DNA of 64,000 nt from Edaphobacter paludis. Lineage in GTDB: Bacteria; Acidobacteriota; Terriglobia; Terriglobales; Acidobacteriaceae. The translations under genes and the position numbers were made by a program. Of this stretch, positions 17,902-26,592 are shown one piece after another (the first letter of the stretch is position 1; each line of letters begins with the position of its first letter). The stretch lies in the NCBI RefSeq assembly GCF_039993895.1, contig NZ_CP121194.1:1860001-1924000 (forward strand), read 5' to 3'. Under the pieces are notes generated by a model, which was not told where the DNA came from, did not search any database, and saw only the letters and a program-made list of their open reading frames with translations.

Positions 17902-18441
17902 CTAGCGCCGCTGACTCCGCGCGACGGCGGCTTTGGCTTCGTTGTCGGCCTCGCGCTTGCGCTCGGTCGCACGCTTGTCCCATTCCTGCTTACCCTTGGC
18001 GAGGGCGAGTTCGCACTTGACCCGGCCATTGCGAAAGTAGAGTCGTGTCGGAATCAAGGTAAAGCCCTTCTGCCTGGTCATGGCTTCGAGCTTCCGCACC
18101 TCGGCTTTGTGCAGCAATAACTTTCGGGTGCGGAGTGAATCATGGTTCATCGCATTGCCGTGAGAGAAGGGGCCGATGTGGGCATTGAGCAGGAAGCATT
18201 CCCCGTCCTTCAGTAGCCCGTAGGCATCTTTCAGATTCGCCTTGCCCTCGCGGATGGATTTGACCTCGGTCCCGCGCAGAGCGACGCCGGCCTCGACTTT
18301 GTCCGAGAGGAAATAGTTGAAGCTTGCCGAGCGATTGAACGCGGCGTCCCTCATGCCGGCTGCCACCGGATCGCGGTCCTTCGCCTTCACTACGGGCTTG
18401 GGCTGATGGGCGACGGTAGGGTTGGAAAGTGAGCGAGGCAT
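17902..18441 (-). CDS. smpB: SsrA (tmRNA)-binding protein
   Basis: About 179 residues from ATG 18441 (MPRSLSNPTV); the frame extends to 18474 but without support. SmpB binds tmRNA and delivers it to stalled ribosomes for trans-translation. Signatures: NRSASFNYFLSDKVEAGVAL, LRGTEVKSIREGKANLKDAY, ECFLLNAHIGPFSHGNAMNH, RTRKLLLHKAEV and the basic tail KGKQEWDKRATERKREAD that enters the decoding site. Slightly longer than E. coli SmpB because of a basic N-terminal extension. No ssrA gene is visible within the window. Confidence 0.95.
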   Translation of the reverse strand: MPRSLSNPTVAHQPKPVVKAKDRDPVAAGMRDAAFNRSASFNYFLSDKVEAGVALRGTEVKSIREGKANLKDAYGLLKDGECFLLNAHIGPFSHGNAMNHDSLRTRKLLLHKAEVRKLEAMTRQKGFTLIPTRLYFRNGRVKCELALAKGKQEWDKRATERKREADNEAKAAVARSQRR

Positions 18442-18686
18442 GGAATCTCTTACTTTAACACGCCGCCAACTCAAATCTCACCAGCGGACGCCTGCCGCGT
18501 CTAACCTTCAAAGCCTTTACAAGCATGAGGTCGACCGCACCGCGAATGGTATACTCACCCGAGCGCAATAGCCTGGCTGGCACGGCCTTCACAGGCAGCG
18601 CCCTTCACTCGGCCCTCATGGAGACAGGCGTGTACTCCGGCAGACGCCGCACTCTTCACGGTGTAAAGGACGCAAACGGAAGCAGC

Positions 18687-21095
18687 ATGGGTCGCGGCAA
18701 AAGTTCAACTATCAAAGTACCGGCATTCGCGTTCCAGGCATACCTTTTTCTCTTTTTGGTGTCTGGATTCGTTTTTTTCAGCCCGGCCTCGGCGCAGGCG
18801 CAGTCCGCCAAGAAGTGGGAGAAGCGCGGACAGGACGCGGAGGTGCGCCAGGACTACGACACCGCCTACGAAGACTACCGTCAAGCCACCCTCAAAGATC
18901 CCAAGGACCTTACCTATAAGGCGCACTTTGAGCGGATGAGGTTTCAGGCTGGAGTAAGCCATATCGATCGTGGGCGTGTGCTGCATCAGAGCGGCGATCT
19001 CGCCGGAGCCCTGAATGAGTTTCTTCGTGCCCGCGAGATCGATCCCTCCAACGAGACGGCCCAGCAGGAGATCGATCTATTGCAGCATCCCGAGGCCGCC
19101 AGTCACACTCCACCAGTGCCTTCTCCTTCAGGCGCTGTTTCCGGCACGCCTGATACGAGGCAATCGGAGATCGTCAATGAACTGAACTCGGTAGCCGGTC
19201 CTATCCAACTGAAACCCGTCTCCGACGATCCGATTACTCTTCATGCGGTGGAAGACGTCAAGGTCATCTACCAGGCCATTGGGAAATTGGCTGGCCTGAA
19301 TGTCATTTTCGACCCTGACTACACATCCAAGCGTATTCCCATTGACCTCACCAACGTCACGCTGTCCGATGCACTGCGCATCGTTGGAACCGAAGCCGGG
19401 ACGTTCTATAAGCCGGTTACCACCAATACGATCTTCGTTGCCGCGAACACCCGCACCAAGCGTGCCGAGTTGGACGAGGAAGCTGTCCAGACTTTCTATC
19501 TCACCAACGCCAGCCAGCAGAGCGATGCCAACGAAGTTCTTACGGCGATTCGCAATCTGCTGGATCCGACCACCAAGGTTAATCTGGTGCCCAGCCAGAA
19601 TGCCATCGTCATTCGTTCCACTCCGGACCAGCTTCTGCTGGCCCAAAAGCTCATCAACGACCTCGATCGCGCTCGTCCTGAAGTGGTGGTTGACGTTGCC
19701 ATCCTTGAAGTCAACCGCGACAAGGTCCGCCAGTTGGGACTCGCCCTGCCTCAGCAGGTGACCATCACTCCACAGGCTTCGCCGACCACTACTAGCAGTA
19801 GTACAAGTACCGGCACTGGCACTGGGACCGGTACAACATCTTCGAACTTCACACTCAACTCGCTCGCCCATCTGAACGCCACGAACTTTGCGGTGGGCAT
19901 CAGCGGCGCCACGCTCGATGCTCTCCTAAATGATGCCGACACTCGTGTCCTGCAGAATCCAAGTATTCGAGCGACCGATGGTCAGCGGGCCCAACTCAAA
20001 ATAGGCCAACGAATCCCTATCGCAACCGGTTCCTATAACGCCGGAGTCTCCACCGGAATTGCGAGCATCGGCGTGCAGACGCAGTTCACCTTCATTGATG
20101 TCGGCGTCAACATCGACATGACGCCAACGGTCCACTACGACAACGAGATAAGCCTCAAGATGAAGGTCGAGGTCTCGTCGCAGCAAAGTTCGGTCACTAT
20201 CTCGGGCGTCACCGAACCGATCATTGGGCAGCGTGTCATTGATCAGGTGATTCAGCTTAAGGAGGGTGAGCCCAGCATTCTCGCCGGGATTCTCACCACA
20301 CAGAACAATCTCACGGTCAATGGCACCCCGGGTATCGGCGAGCTACCCATCTTCAAGTACTTCTTCTCCTCTCGCAGAACAGAGAAGCAGCAGGACGAGG
20401 TCGTCTTTCTGCTCATTCCTCACATCGTCCGTGAGTCCGTTCTTAGCCGCCTGAACACCCGTGCCATCGATACCGGCACAGGTCAGTCCATCGAACTGCG
20501 GCACACCGATGCGGCGGAGCAGGCTGCCATGGACATAGGCAATCCGGGATTCGTGAACCCGAAGTCTCCCTCCACTGGTCCGGCGACCAGCGCCGCCAAT
20601 GCGGCGGCGGCCATGGTGCAGCAGATGCAGAAGCAGGCGCAGCCTCTGACGCCGCCAGCTTCAGCCATTGCTCCAGGCGGTCCTCCTGTCAGCCTCAGCG
20701 TGGTTGCGCCGGTTTCGGCACAGACGGTTGGAAGCACCTTCCAGGTAGCGGTGATGCTCGGCAACGGGCGCGATGTTTATTCCGTTCCTTTGCAGATGCA
20801 GTTCAACCCGAAGGTTCTTCAACTGGTCAACGTCGATACGGGCAACTTCCTCGGACGTGACGGTCAGGCCGTGGCGCTGGTGCATCGGGACGACGGCAAC
20901 GGACTCGTCACCATCTCCAGCTCTCGTCCCCCGAATGTCTCCGGTGTAAGCGGGCAGGGAAGCCTGTGCACGCTGACCTTCAAGGCCGTTGCGGCAGGAG
21001 ACTCCAACCTCGCGCTGGTAAAGGTTGGGGCACGCAATAGCGCGCAGGCCAATCTTCCGGCCGTCGGTTCGCAGGCCGTGGTGCATGTGAAGTGA
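18687..21095 (+). CDS. Secretin (GspD/PilQ-like) with TPR and C-terminal cohesin-like domain
   Basis: About 802 residues from ATG 18687 (MGRGKSSTIKV); the frame opens upstream at 18525 but those residues are not needed. Order: signal peptide (FLFLVSGFVFFSPASAQAQ), TPR repeats (WEKRGQDAEVRQDYDTAY and the DRGRVLHQSGDLAGALNEF unit), STN/N0 domain (DVKVIYQAIGKLAGLNVIF), N1 domain, secretin pore with QNPSIRATDGQRAQLKIG, VGVNIDMTPTVH and LKEGEPSILAGIL, and a cohesin-like beta-sandwich over the last 110 residues (FQVAVMLGNGRDVYSVPLQM, LTFKAVAAGDS). It forms an outer-membrane channel for type II secretion or type IV pili. The two pilin genes downstream overlap or abut it, indicating one transcript. 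Confidence 0.9.
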   Translation: MGRGKSSTIKVPAFAFQAYLFLFLVSGFVFFSPASAQAQSAKKWEKRGQDAEVRQDYDTAYEDYRQATLKDPKDLTYKAHFERMRFQAGVSHIDRGRVLHQSGDLAGALNEFLRAREIDPSNETAQQEIDLLQHPEAASHTPPVPSPSGAVSGTPDTRQSEIVNELNSVAGPIQLKPVSDDPITLHAVEDVKVIYQAIGKLAGLNVIFDPDYTSKRIPIDLTNVTLSDALRIVGTEAGTFYKPVTTNTIFVAANTRTKRAELDEEAVQTFYLTNASQQSDANEVLTAIRNLLDPTTKVNLVPSQNAIVIRSTPDQLLLAQKLINDLDRARPEVVVDVAILEVNRDKVRQLGLALPQQVTITPQASPTTTSSSTSTGTGTGTGTTSSNFTLNSLAHLNATNFAVGISGATLDALLNDADTRVLQNPSIRATDGQRAQLKIGQRIPIATGSYNAGVSTGIASIGVQTQFTFIDVGVNIDMTPTVHYDNEISLKMKVEVSSQQSSVTISGVTEPIIGQRVIDQVIQLKEGEPSILAGILTTQNNLTVNGTPGIGELPIFKYFFSSRRTEKQQDEVVFLLIPHIVRESVLSRLNTRAIDTGTGQSIELRHTDAAEQAAMDIGNPGFVNPKSPSTGPATSAANAAAAMVQQMQKQAQPLTPPASAIAPGGPPVSLSVVAPVSAQTVGSTFQVAVMLGNGRDVYSVPLQMQFNPKVLQLVNVDTGNFLGRDGQAVALVHRDDGNGLVTISSSRPPNVSGVSGQGSLCTLTFKAVAAGDSNLALVKVGARNSAQANLPAVGSQAVVHVK

Positions 21096-21622
21096 TTGTG
21101 CGTAACAACCCGGCCCTGATAAAAGATCTGGGTGTCCCGCGTCCGGTCGGTGAGGATGTGTGTCCTCGCCGGTGGAGCAACTCACAATCCGGGCTTACGC
21201 TCGTCGAACTGATCATCACCGTGGCGATCGTTGCCATCCTCGCGTCCGCCGCCATTCCCATTGCACGGTTTCAGGTCAAACGTGAAAAGGAGCGCGAACT
21301 GCGCCGCGATCTTTGGGAGATGCGTGACGCCATCGACCACTATTACGATGCAGCCGTCAAAGGGGGCATCCAGACCAAGGTCGATAGCATGAACTACCCG
21401 CCCGATCTCCAAACCCTTGTCGATGGCGTCGATATTCAGGACAAGAAGGTCAAGTTCCTCCGCCGCATTCCCATCGATCCTATGACGAACTCGACCGACT
21501 GGGGCTTGCGCTCGAACCAGGACGATCCTGATTCGACTTCCTTCGGAGGCCAGAATGTCTTCGATGTCTATACGAAGAGTGACGGCACCGCACTGGACGG
21601 TACAAAATACAACACATGGTAG
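21092..21622 (+). CDS. Prepilin-like protein (type II secretion pseudopilin)
   Basis: A 176-residue protein whose GTG start at 21092 overlaps the secretin stop (GTGA). An N-terminal leader of about 33 residues ends at Gly before LTLVELIITVAIVAILASAA; the Glu at +5 and the hydrophobic helix are the class III signal-peptide signature cleaved and N-methylated by PilD/GspO. The usual Phe at +1 is Leu. The rest (REKERELRRDLWEMRDAIDHY and RRIPIDPMTNSTDWG) matches the GspG major-pseudopilin pattern. It overlaps the next pilin gene by a few bases. Confidence 0.9.
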   Translation: MIVRNNPALIKDLGVPRPVGEDVCPRRWSNSQSGLTLVELIITVAIVAILASAAIPIARFQVKREKERELRRDLWEMRDAIDHYYDAAVKGGIQTKVDSMNYPPDLQTLVDGVDIQDKKVKFLRRIPIDPMTNSTDWGLRSNQDDPDSTSFGGQNVFDVYTKSDGTALDGTKYNTW

Positions 21623-22035
21623 CGATGCATCCAATCCGCGCAACACGTCGCTCCGAGCAAGGCTTCACGCTGCTCGAACTCATGATCGTTATGGTGGTGA
21701 TTGGACTACTGGCGGCCATCGCTATTCCTTCGTATACGAACAATATCCGCAATGCGAGGGAGGCGGTGCTGAAGGAAGACCTGCACACGATGCGCACGGC
21801 GATTGATTCCTATACCGTCGACAAGCAAAAAGCTCCGCAGTCGCTGGACGACCTGGTTCAGGCGGGTTATCTCAAGACCATGCCGGTCGATCCCTTCACT
21901 CACCGGAGCGATACCTGGGTTCCCGTCGAAGGCAGCGATATGTCGACTACTGACCAGACCGACTCGGGCATAGACGACGTGCACAGTGGGGCTCCGGGGG
22001 CGGGTTCAGACGGCACCTCCTACTCCACCTGGTAG
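21616..22035 (+). CDS. Prepilin-like protein (GspG-type)
   Basis: A 139-residue protein whose first ATG (21616) lies inside the end of the preceding gene; a second ATG at 21625 is possible. The leader ends SEQG and is followed by FTLLELMIVMVVIGLLAAIA, a canonical prepilin peptidase site with Phe+1 and Glu+5. The body has NAREAVLKEDLHTMRTAID and the PVDPFTHRSDTW signature of GspG-like pseudopilins, ending in a short Gly/Ser/Thr tail. Encoded with the secretin and another pilin; inner-membrane assembly genes (GspE/F, PilB/C/D) are not in the window. Confidence 0.92.
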   Translation: MVAMHPIRATRRSEQGFTLLELMIVMVVIGLLAAIAIPSYTNNIRNAREAVLKEDLHTMRTAIDSYTVDKQKAPQSLDDLVQAGYLKTMPVDPFTHRSDTWVPVEGSDMSTTDQTDSGIDDVHSGAPGAGSDGTSYSTW

Positions 22036-22076
22036 GTCGTTTCTCTTCGACTAGAGATGACGGGCGTTACGCAAAA

Positions 22077-22118
22077 AGAAGCACAGCGGTAAACCATATC
22101 CGGTTGCGCTGTGCTTCT
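22077..22118. terminator. Bidirectional terminator between the pilin operon and the GH3 gene
   Basis: A 12-bp inverted repeat AGAAGCACAGCG / CGCTGTGCTTCT with an 18-base loop, flanked by AAAAA on the left and CTCATTT on the right, sits between two converging genes. Confidence 0.75.
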
Positions 22119-22135
22119 CTCATTTGCGAGTTGCT

Positions 22136-24370
22136 CTACGGCTGAACGTGGAGTGTGGCGTTCAGCGGTGTGTCGCTGGATGACGCTCCGGCCATCACCT
22201 TGTAGTCGCCCGGCAGTAGCTGCCATGCATCTTTGGCGGTGTCGAAGATGGAGAGGTAGAGCGGGTTCAGGGTGAGGCTCACGGTCTTCGATTCGCCCGG
22301 CGCAAGCTCGACACGCTGCCATCCTGCGAGCCGCTTGAAGTGCTCCTTCGCAGCGGGAGGAAGAGCGACGTAAAGCTGCGCGATCTCCGTGCCCTCACGC
22401 TGGCCGGTGTTTTTGACGGTGAAGTGTGCGGTGCGCGTGGCGTCATCGACCGTCAGGCTGGAGTAGGCAAAGGTGGTGTACGAGAGCCCGAAGCCGAACG
22501 GGAAGAGCGGCTGCTTGTGGGTCTCCTCGAACCACTTGTAGCCCACCGCCGCTCCTGCGGTGTACTTGAGATCGAATGGAGCGACCTCGTGGTGCTGATC
22601 GTCACCGGTCGTTTTTACCTTTGCTTCGAGACCCGGAACGGTGGGGTGCGGTAGCTGAGCGTCGCTTTTTGCGAAGGTAACGGCGAGTTTGCCCGAAGGG
22701 TTTACATCGCCGAAGAGAATGTTGGAGAGAGCTTGTGCCCCTCCGATGCCGGGATACCACATCTCGACGATTCCTTTGACCTGCTGCGCCCACGGCATGG
22801 TGACCGGGCCGCCAGTCTCAAGCACGACGATGGTGTTGGGGTTGGCTGCAGCCACCGCCTCGACCAGAGCGTCCTGGTTGTCGGGCAGGGACAGGGTTGG
22901 CGCGTCCACACCTTCGCGCATGGGTTGCGTAACGAAGACGATAGCGAGGCTGGAGGATTTGGCTAGGCGGGCTGCTGCGGTGTTGTCCTTGCCGTCGATG
23001 TACTGGACGTTACTCTGCGGAGATTTCGCGCGGATGTAGCGGAGAGGAGACGAAGGGAAGTAGATAGTCTGACCCCAAGGCGATGGGCCGGGTTTCGGAT
23101 CGATCACGTTGCCGCCGGGTGCGTCGACCTGCGCGGAGCCGCCGCCGGAGACGACGCCTACGTCGGCGTGTGAGCCGATGATTGCAATTGAAGTAGAAGG
23201 ATCAGCCTTCAGAGGTAGAATGTCGCCGGAGTTCTTGAGCAGGACGATGCTCTCTTCGGCGATGTGCTGAGCGTCGTCGCGGCCACGGAAGGGATCGACT
23301 ACGCTGCGCACCGGCGGGTTATCGATGACGCCGGCATCGAACATGCTGCGCAGGATGCGGTGCACCATGTTATCGAGACGGGCAGCGGGAACCTGGCCGT
23401 CTTCAACGGCCTTCTTGAGCGGGTCGCTGAAGTAGTTGTCGTCGCCGGGCATGTCCTGATCGAGCCCGTTCAGCGCTGCTTTGACCGTGCTGTGGGTCGC
23501 GCTCCAGTCGGAGACGACAAAGCCCTTGAAGCCCCAATCCTTCTTCAAAACCTGATTGAGCAGATAGTCGTTTTCGCAGGCGTGGTCGCCATCGACGAGG
23601 TTGTACGAGCACATCACGGCTGACGGCTTCGCTATTCCGATGGCAATCTCGAAGGCGAGCAGATCGGACTCGCGCATGGAACGCTTGTCGAGCAGAACGT
23701 TCACGACGGTTCGTCCTGTCTCCTGATCATTGAGCGCGTAGTGCTTGATGTCGCTCATCACATGCTCGGATTTGACGCCGCGCGCGAGTTCTCCGGTCAT
23801 GACGCCGGCGAGAACCGGATCTTCGCCGGCATACTCGAAGTTGCGTCCGTTGCGTGGTTCACGGGTGATGTCGAGACCACCGCCAATGGACATATTGAAT
23901 CCCTGGGCGCGGGCCTCACGGCCAATGACCGATCCATAGAGGAAGCCTGCATCGGGATCCCAGCTTGCGGCAGCTCCGAGGGTGGAGGGCAGTAGCGTGG
24001 CGTAGCGGCTCTGAATAGCGGCCATGCGGATGCCGACGGCGGAGTCGGCCATGTTGATGCCGGGAATTCCGAGGCGCTCGATGCCTAGCATATAGCCTGC
24101 GCCGAAGTTCGAGCCTGGAGCGATGGGATCGCCCGCCCGCAGAACTCCCCAGCCGGTGCCGTGCACCATCTGAATCTTTTCGTCCAGCGTCATCTGACTA
24201 AGCACCATATCGGCCCGCTGGTCGGGGGACAGCGCTTTATTCATCCATGGCATCTTTGCAGTGTCTGGCTGTTTTTGACCTTGCGCCTGCTGAGGCCCAA
24301 AGGACGCGAGAGCCAGTACAGCGGAGAGGGAAGAGATCGTTAGACCCTTGAAAAAGGCGGAAAATTCCAT
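22136..24370 (-). CDS. Glycoside hydrolase family 3 beta-glucosidase-type enzyme
   Basis: A 744-residue secreted enzyme with a signal peptide (SLSAVLALASFGPQQAQG). The GH3 N-terminal TIM barrel carries the nucleophile aspartate in GFVVSDWSATHS (about residue 286) and upstream signatures DITREPRNGRNFEYAGEDP and KHYALNDQETGR. The (alpha/beta)6 domain has IAIIGSHADVG, and a C-terminal fibronectin type III-like domain (VGYKWFEETHKQPLFPFG, NTGQREGTEIAQLYV) completes the usual three-part layout. It releases terminal beta-linked glucose or related sugars in the periplasm. The 210 bases upstream hold no other gene. Confidence 0.95.
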   Translation of the reverse strand: MEFSAFFKGLTISSLSAVLALASFGPQQAQGQKQPDTAKMPWMNKALSPDQRADMVLSQMTLDEKIQMVHGTGWGVLRAGDPIAPGSNFGAGYMLGIERLGIPGINMADSAVGIRMAAIQSRYATLLPSTLGAAASWDPDAGFLYGSVIGREARAQGFNMSIGGGLDITREPRNGRNFEYAGEDPVLAGVMTGELARGVKSEHVMSDIKHYALNDQETGRTVVNVLLDKRSMRESDLLAFEIAIGIAKPSAVMCSYNLVDGDHACENDYLLNQVLKKDWGFKGFVVSDWSATHSTVKAALNGLDQDMPGDDNYFSDPLKKAVEDGQVPAARLDNMVHRILRSMFDAGVIDNPPVRSVVDPFRGRDDAQHIAEESIVLLKNSGDILPLKADPSTSIAIIGSHADVGVVSGGGSAQVDAPGGNVIDPKPGPSPWGQTIYFPSSPLRYIRAKSPQSNVQYIDGKDNTAAARLAKSSSLAIVFVTQPMREGVDAPTLSLPDNQDALVEAVAAANPNTIVVLETGGPVTMPWAQQVKGIVEMWYPGIGGAQALSNILFGDVNPSGKLAVTFAKSDAQLPHPTVPGLEAKVKTTGDDQHHEVAPFDLKYTAGAAVGYKWFEETHKQPLFPFGFGLSYTTFAYSSLTVDDATRTAHFTVKNTGQREGTEIAQLYVALPPAAKEHFKRLAGWQRVELAPGESKTVSLTLNPLYLSIFDTAKDAWQLLPGDYKVMAGASSSDTPLNATLHVQP

Positions 24371-24580
24371 CGGTGCTCCTTCATATCTGGACGCAGCCGT
24401 CTGTCTGGTTTGATTGCGATCGCCAAAACGTCTCTTGCTGGTCGATAAAAAGTCTAAATGAACTAAATCGAATTAGCTATGGGTTTTTCGCGGCGTTTAT
24501 GGGGATGGCCGCAAACGCAAAGGTCTGACCTCAATCAGTGGTCAGCCTATTTGCGGTGCTTGCTTCGTGCGCAAAGAGGA

Positions 24581-25003
24581 CTATTTTGCAAAAAGCTGTT
24601 TGAGGTCGGCAAAGGCCTTGAACTCCAGCGCATTGCCGGCGGGGTCAAGGAAGAACATGGTGGCCTGTTCGCCGACCTCGCCCTTGAACCGAATATATGG
24701 TTCGATGATGAAGCGGATGCCTGCATTGCGGAGTCGGTCGGCCAGCGCCTGCCACTGGTCCATCGAGAGGACAACGCCGAAGTGAGGAATGGGCACCTCG
24801 TGTCCGTCCACAGGGTTGGAATGTCGATTGCGATTGCTAGATTCAGGCTTCAGGTGAGCGACGATCTGATGGCCGAAGAGATCGAAGTCGATCCACTGAG
24901 TTAAACTACGGCCCTCGGCACAGCCCAGCGTCGTTCCGTAGAACAGACGGGCGGCATCGAGGTCGTCTACGGGGAAGGCGATATGAAATGGAGTCAAAGG
25001 CAC
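24581..25003 (-). CDS. VOC (glyoxalase/extradiol dioxygenase-fold) protein
   Basis: A 140-residue protein with a GTG start at 25003 preceded by [29 protein letters not shown] (first beta-alpha module with a metal-ligand His), [14 protein letters not shown] (second-module His) and [17 protein letters not shown] (Glu ligand) are the vicinal-oxygen-chelate pattern, with a canonical set of metal ligands. Substrate unknown. It lies 88 bases downstream of the histidine kinase gene on the same strand and might be cotranscribed, although a functional link cannot be shown. Confidence 0.88.
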   Translation of the reverse strand: MPLTPFHIAFPVDDLDAARLFYGTTLGCAEGRSLTQWIDFDLFGHQIVAHLKPESSNRNRHSNPVDGHEVPIPHFGVVLSMDQWQALADRLRNAGIRFIIEPYIRFKGEVGEQATMFFLDPAGNALEFKAFADLKQLFAK

Positions 25004-25091
25004 TTTGTTCTCCTCGCCTTCATCTTACGATGCGGCGCAAGGAGCCATCGCGACTGCCGACGGCAGAAGCTCTGGCCGTATACGCGTAGCT

Positions 25092-26570
25092 TTAGCTAGC
25101 CTGCTCTGGTGGCTGAATGTTGTCAATGGGAAGCCGAACAACGAACTCAGTGTTGCCGGGTTCGGATGCGAAGCGAATCGTCCCGCCATTCTGCTCCACG
25201 ATGCGATGAACGATGCCGAGGCCGATGCCTGTACCGACGCCCATGGGTTTGGTTGTATAGAAGGGATCGAAGATGTGCGCCTGGCATTCAGCAGGGATTC
25301 CGCTGCCGTTGTCGCTGATGCTGATGCAGATTTCGGGGCGTCCATCATTAAGCGTTTTCTCAATCCACGTACGCACCTTGATCCGGCCATGCGGAGATGC
25401 CGCATCAATTGCGTTGTCGAGCAGGTTGGTCCAGATTTGATTGAGACCGGAGCAAATCGCTTGAAACACCGGGAGATCGGCGGCCAGGTTTTTCTCGACC
25501 GTAATCTCCTTCTCACGAAACTTGTGGCCAAGGATTACGAGAGTCGCATGGATACTGTTGTTGATGTCGATGGTCTGACGCGGCCCTTTCCCTTCGTAGG
25601 CGTAGGACTTCACGGCAAGGACAAGATCGGTGACGCGACCAATGCTCTCTTCGATCGTATTGACGAGTTGCATGCTGGAGACAAGCGCGGCCAGCCAACT
25701 TAGAGCGTCGGTGAAAGTGGCGCCGGGAAACTCCTGGCGCGCGCATTTCAACTCCTCAGCATCGATGCCGATCGACACGAGGGTCGGTGCCATCTTCCAG
25801 GCGTTCTCGATATTGGCTTGCTCCATCCATTCGGCCAGTGCCTCTTCCGCATCGCTCTGTTCGAGCGAATTCATATGCAGGGGCTGCTTGGATCGAAGCG
25901 CGTGTTCCTGCAGATCGAACATACACTGTTTCTGCTGGTGGCTTAGTTCGATACGGCTGAACTTTGCGGTGAGTTCGTGTATGCGCATCAGGTTTTCCCG
26001 GAGTTGGGAGGCGGCCCGGCGAGCAGCAGCTCCAGGGTTGTTCAACTCGTGCATCAGGCCCGCGGCGAGGGTGCCGAGCGACGCCATCTTCTCCTGCTGA
26101 ACAGCAATGCTCTGCAACTTCTGAATCCGCAACGCCATGTTTCCCAGGATGGACTTGCGTACACCCGGGCAGGTCGTCATCAACTTCCAGAAGGCCTCCT
26201 CATCGAATTGCAGCAGACGGGATGGCTCCAATGCGCGAACGCTTACGAGATTAGGCGTATTTGAAAGCAACGGCACTTCACCAAATGCTGTTCCGGCCGG
26301 AATGGGCGCAAGGCTCATTTCCTTTCCGTCGGCGACTGTTTGCAGCACGCGCAGTTCACCTTCCAGCAAGATCCAGAAGTAATGGGCAACTTCGCCCTGT
26401 TTTGCGAGCAGATCGTCTTTTTGTAGAGTGATCTCTTCCGCGCCTTCAAGGCAGCGCAACTCTTCGTCGTTCAAGGTCGAGAGAATGGAGACCGTGCGCA
26501 ATTTGGCGAAGAGGGCATCGCTTATTGTGGCGGCTGGTGTTGCCTGAACGGATTGGATTAGGTCGCTCAT
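25092..26570 (-). CDS. Cyclic-nucleotide-domain sensor histidine kinase
   Basis: About 492 residues from ATG 26570 (MSDLIQSVQATP); the frame opens at 26621 but would overlap the preceding gene. Residues 25-140 form a cNMP-binding beta roll (LAKQGEVAHYFWILLEGELRV, AFGEVPLLSNTP). A dimerisation/H-box follows with GLMHELNNPGAAARRA (His174). The C-terminal HATPase has N-box NQIWTNLLDNAIDAA, SDNGSGIP and GTGIGLGIVHRIVEQNGG. No transmembrane segment is seen, so the kinase is soluble. The gene starts 22 bases after the receiver-flavoprotein fusion and is evidently its cognate kinase in one operon. Confidence 0.92.
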   Translation of the reverse strand: MSDLIQSVQATPAATISDALFAKLRTVSILSTLNDEELRCLEGAEEITLQKDDLLAKQGEVAHYFWILLEGELRVLQTVADGKEMSLAPIPAGTAFGEVPLLSNTPNLVSVRALEPSRLLQFDEEAFWKLMTTCPGVRKSILGNMALRIQKLQSIAVQQEKMASLGTLAAGLMHELNNPGAAARRAASQLRENLMRIHELTAKFSRIELSHQQKQCMFDLQEHALRSKQPLHMNSLEQSDAEEALAEWMEQANIENAWKMAPTLVSIGIDAEELKCARQEFPGATFTDALSWLAALVSSMQLVNTIEESIGRVTDLVLAVKSYAYEGKGPRQTIDINNSIHATLVILGHKFREKEITVEKNLAADLPVFQAICSGLNQIWTNLLDNAIDAASPHGRIKVRTWIEKTLNDGRPEICISISDNGSGIPAECQAHIFDPFYTTKPMGVGTGIGLGIVHRIVEQNGGTIRFASEPGNTEFVVRLPIDNIQPPEQAS

Positions 26571-26592
26571 TGTTTGACTGGGAAGTTGCCTT

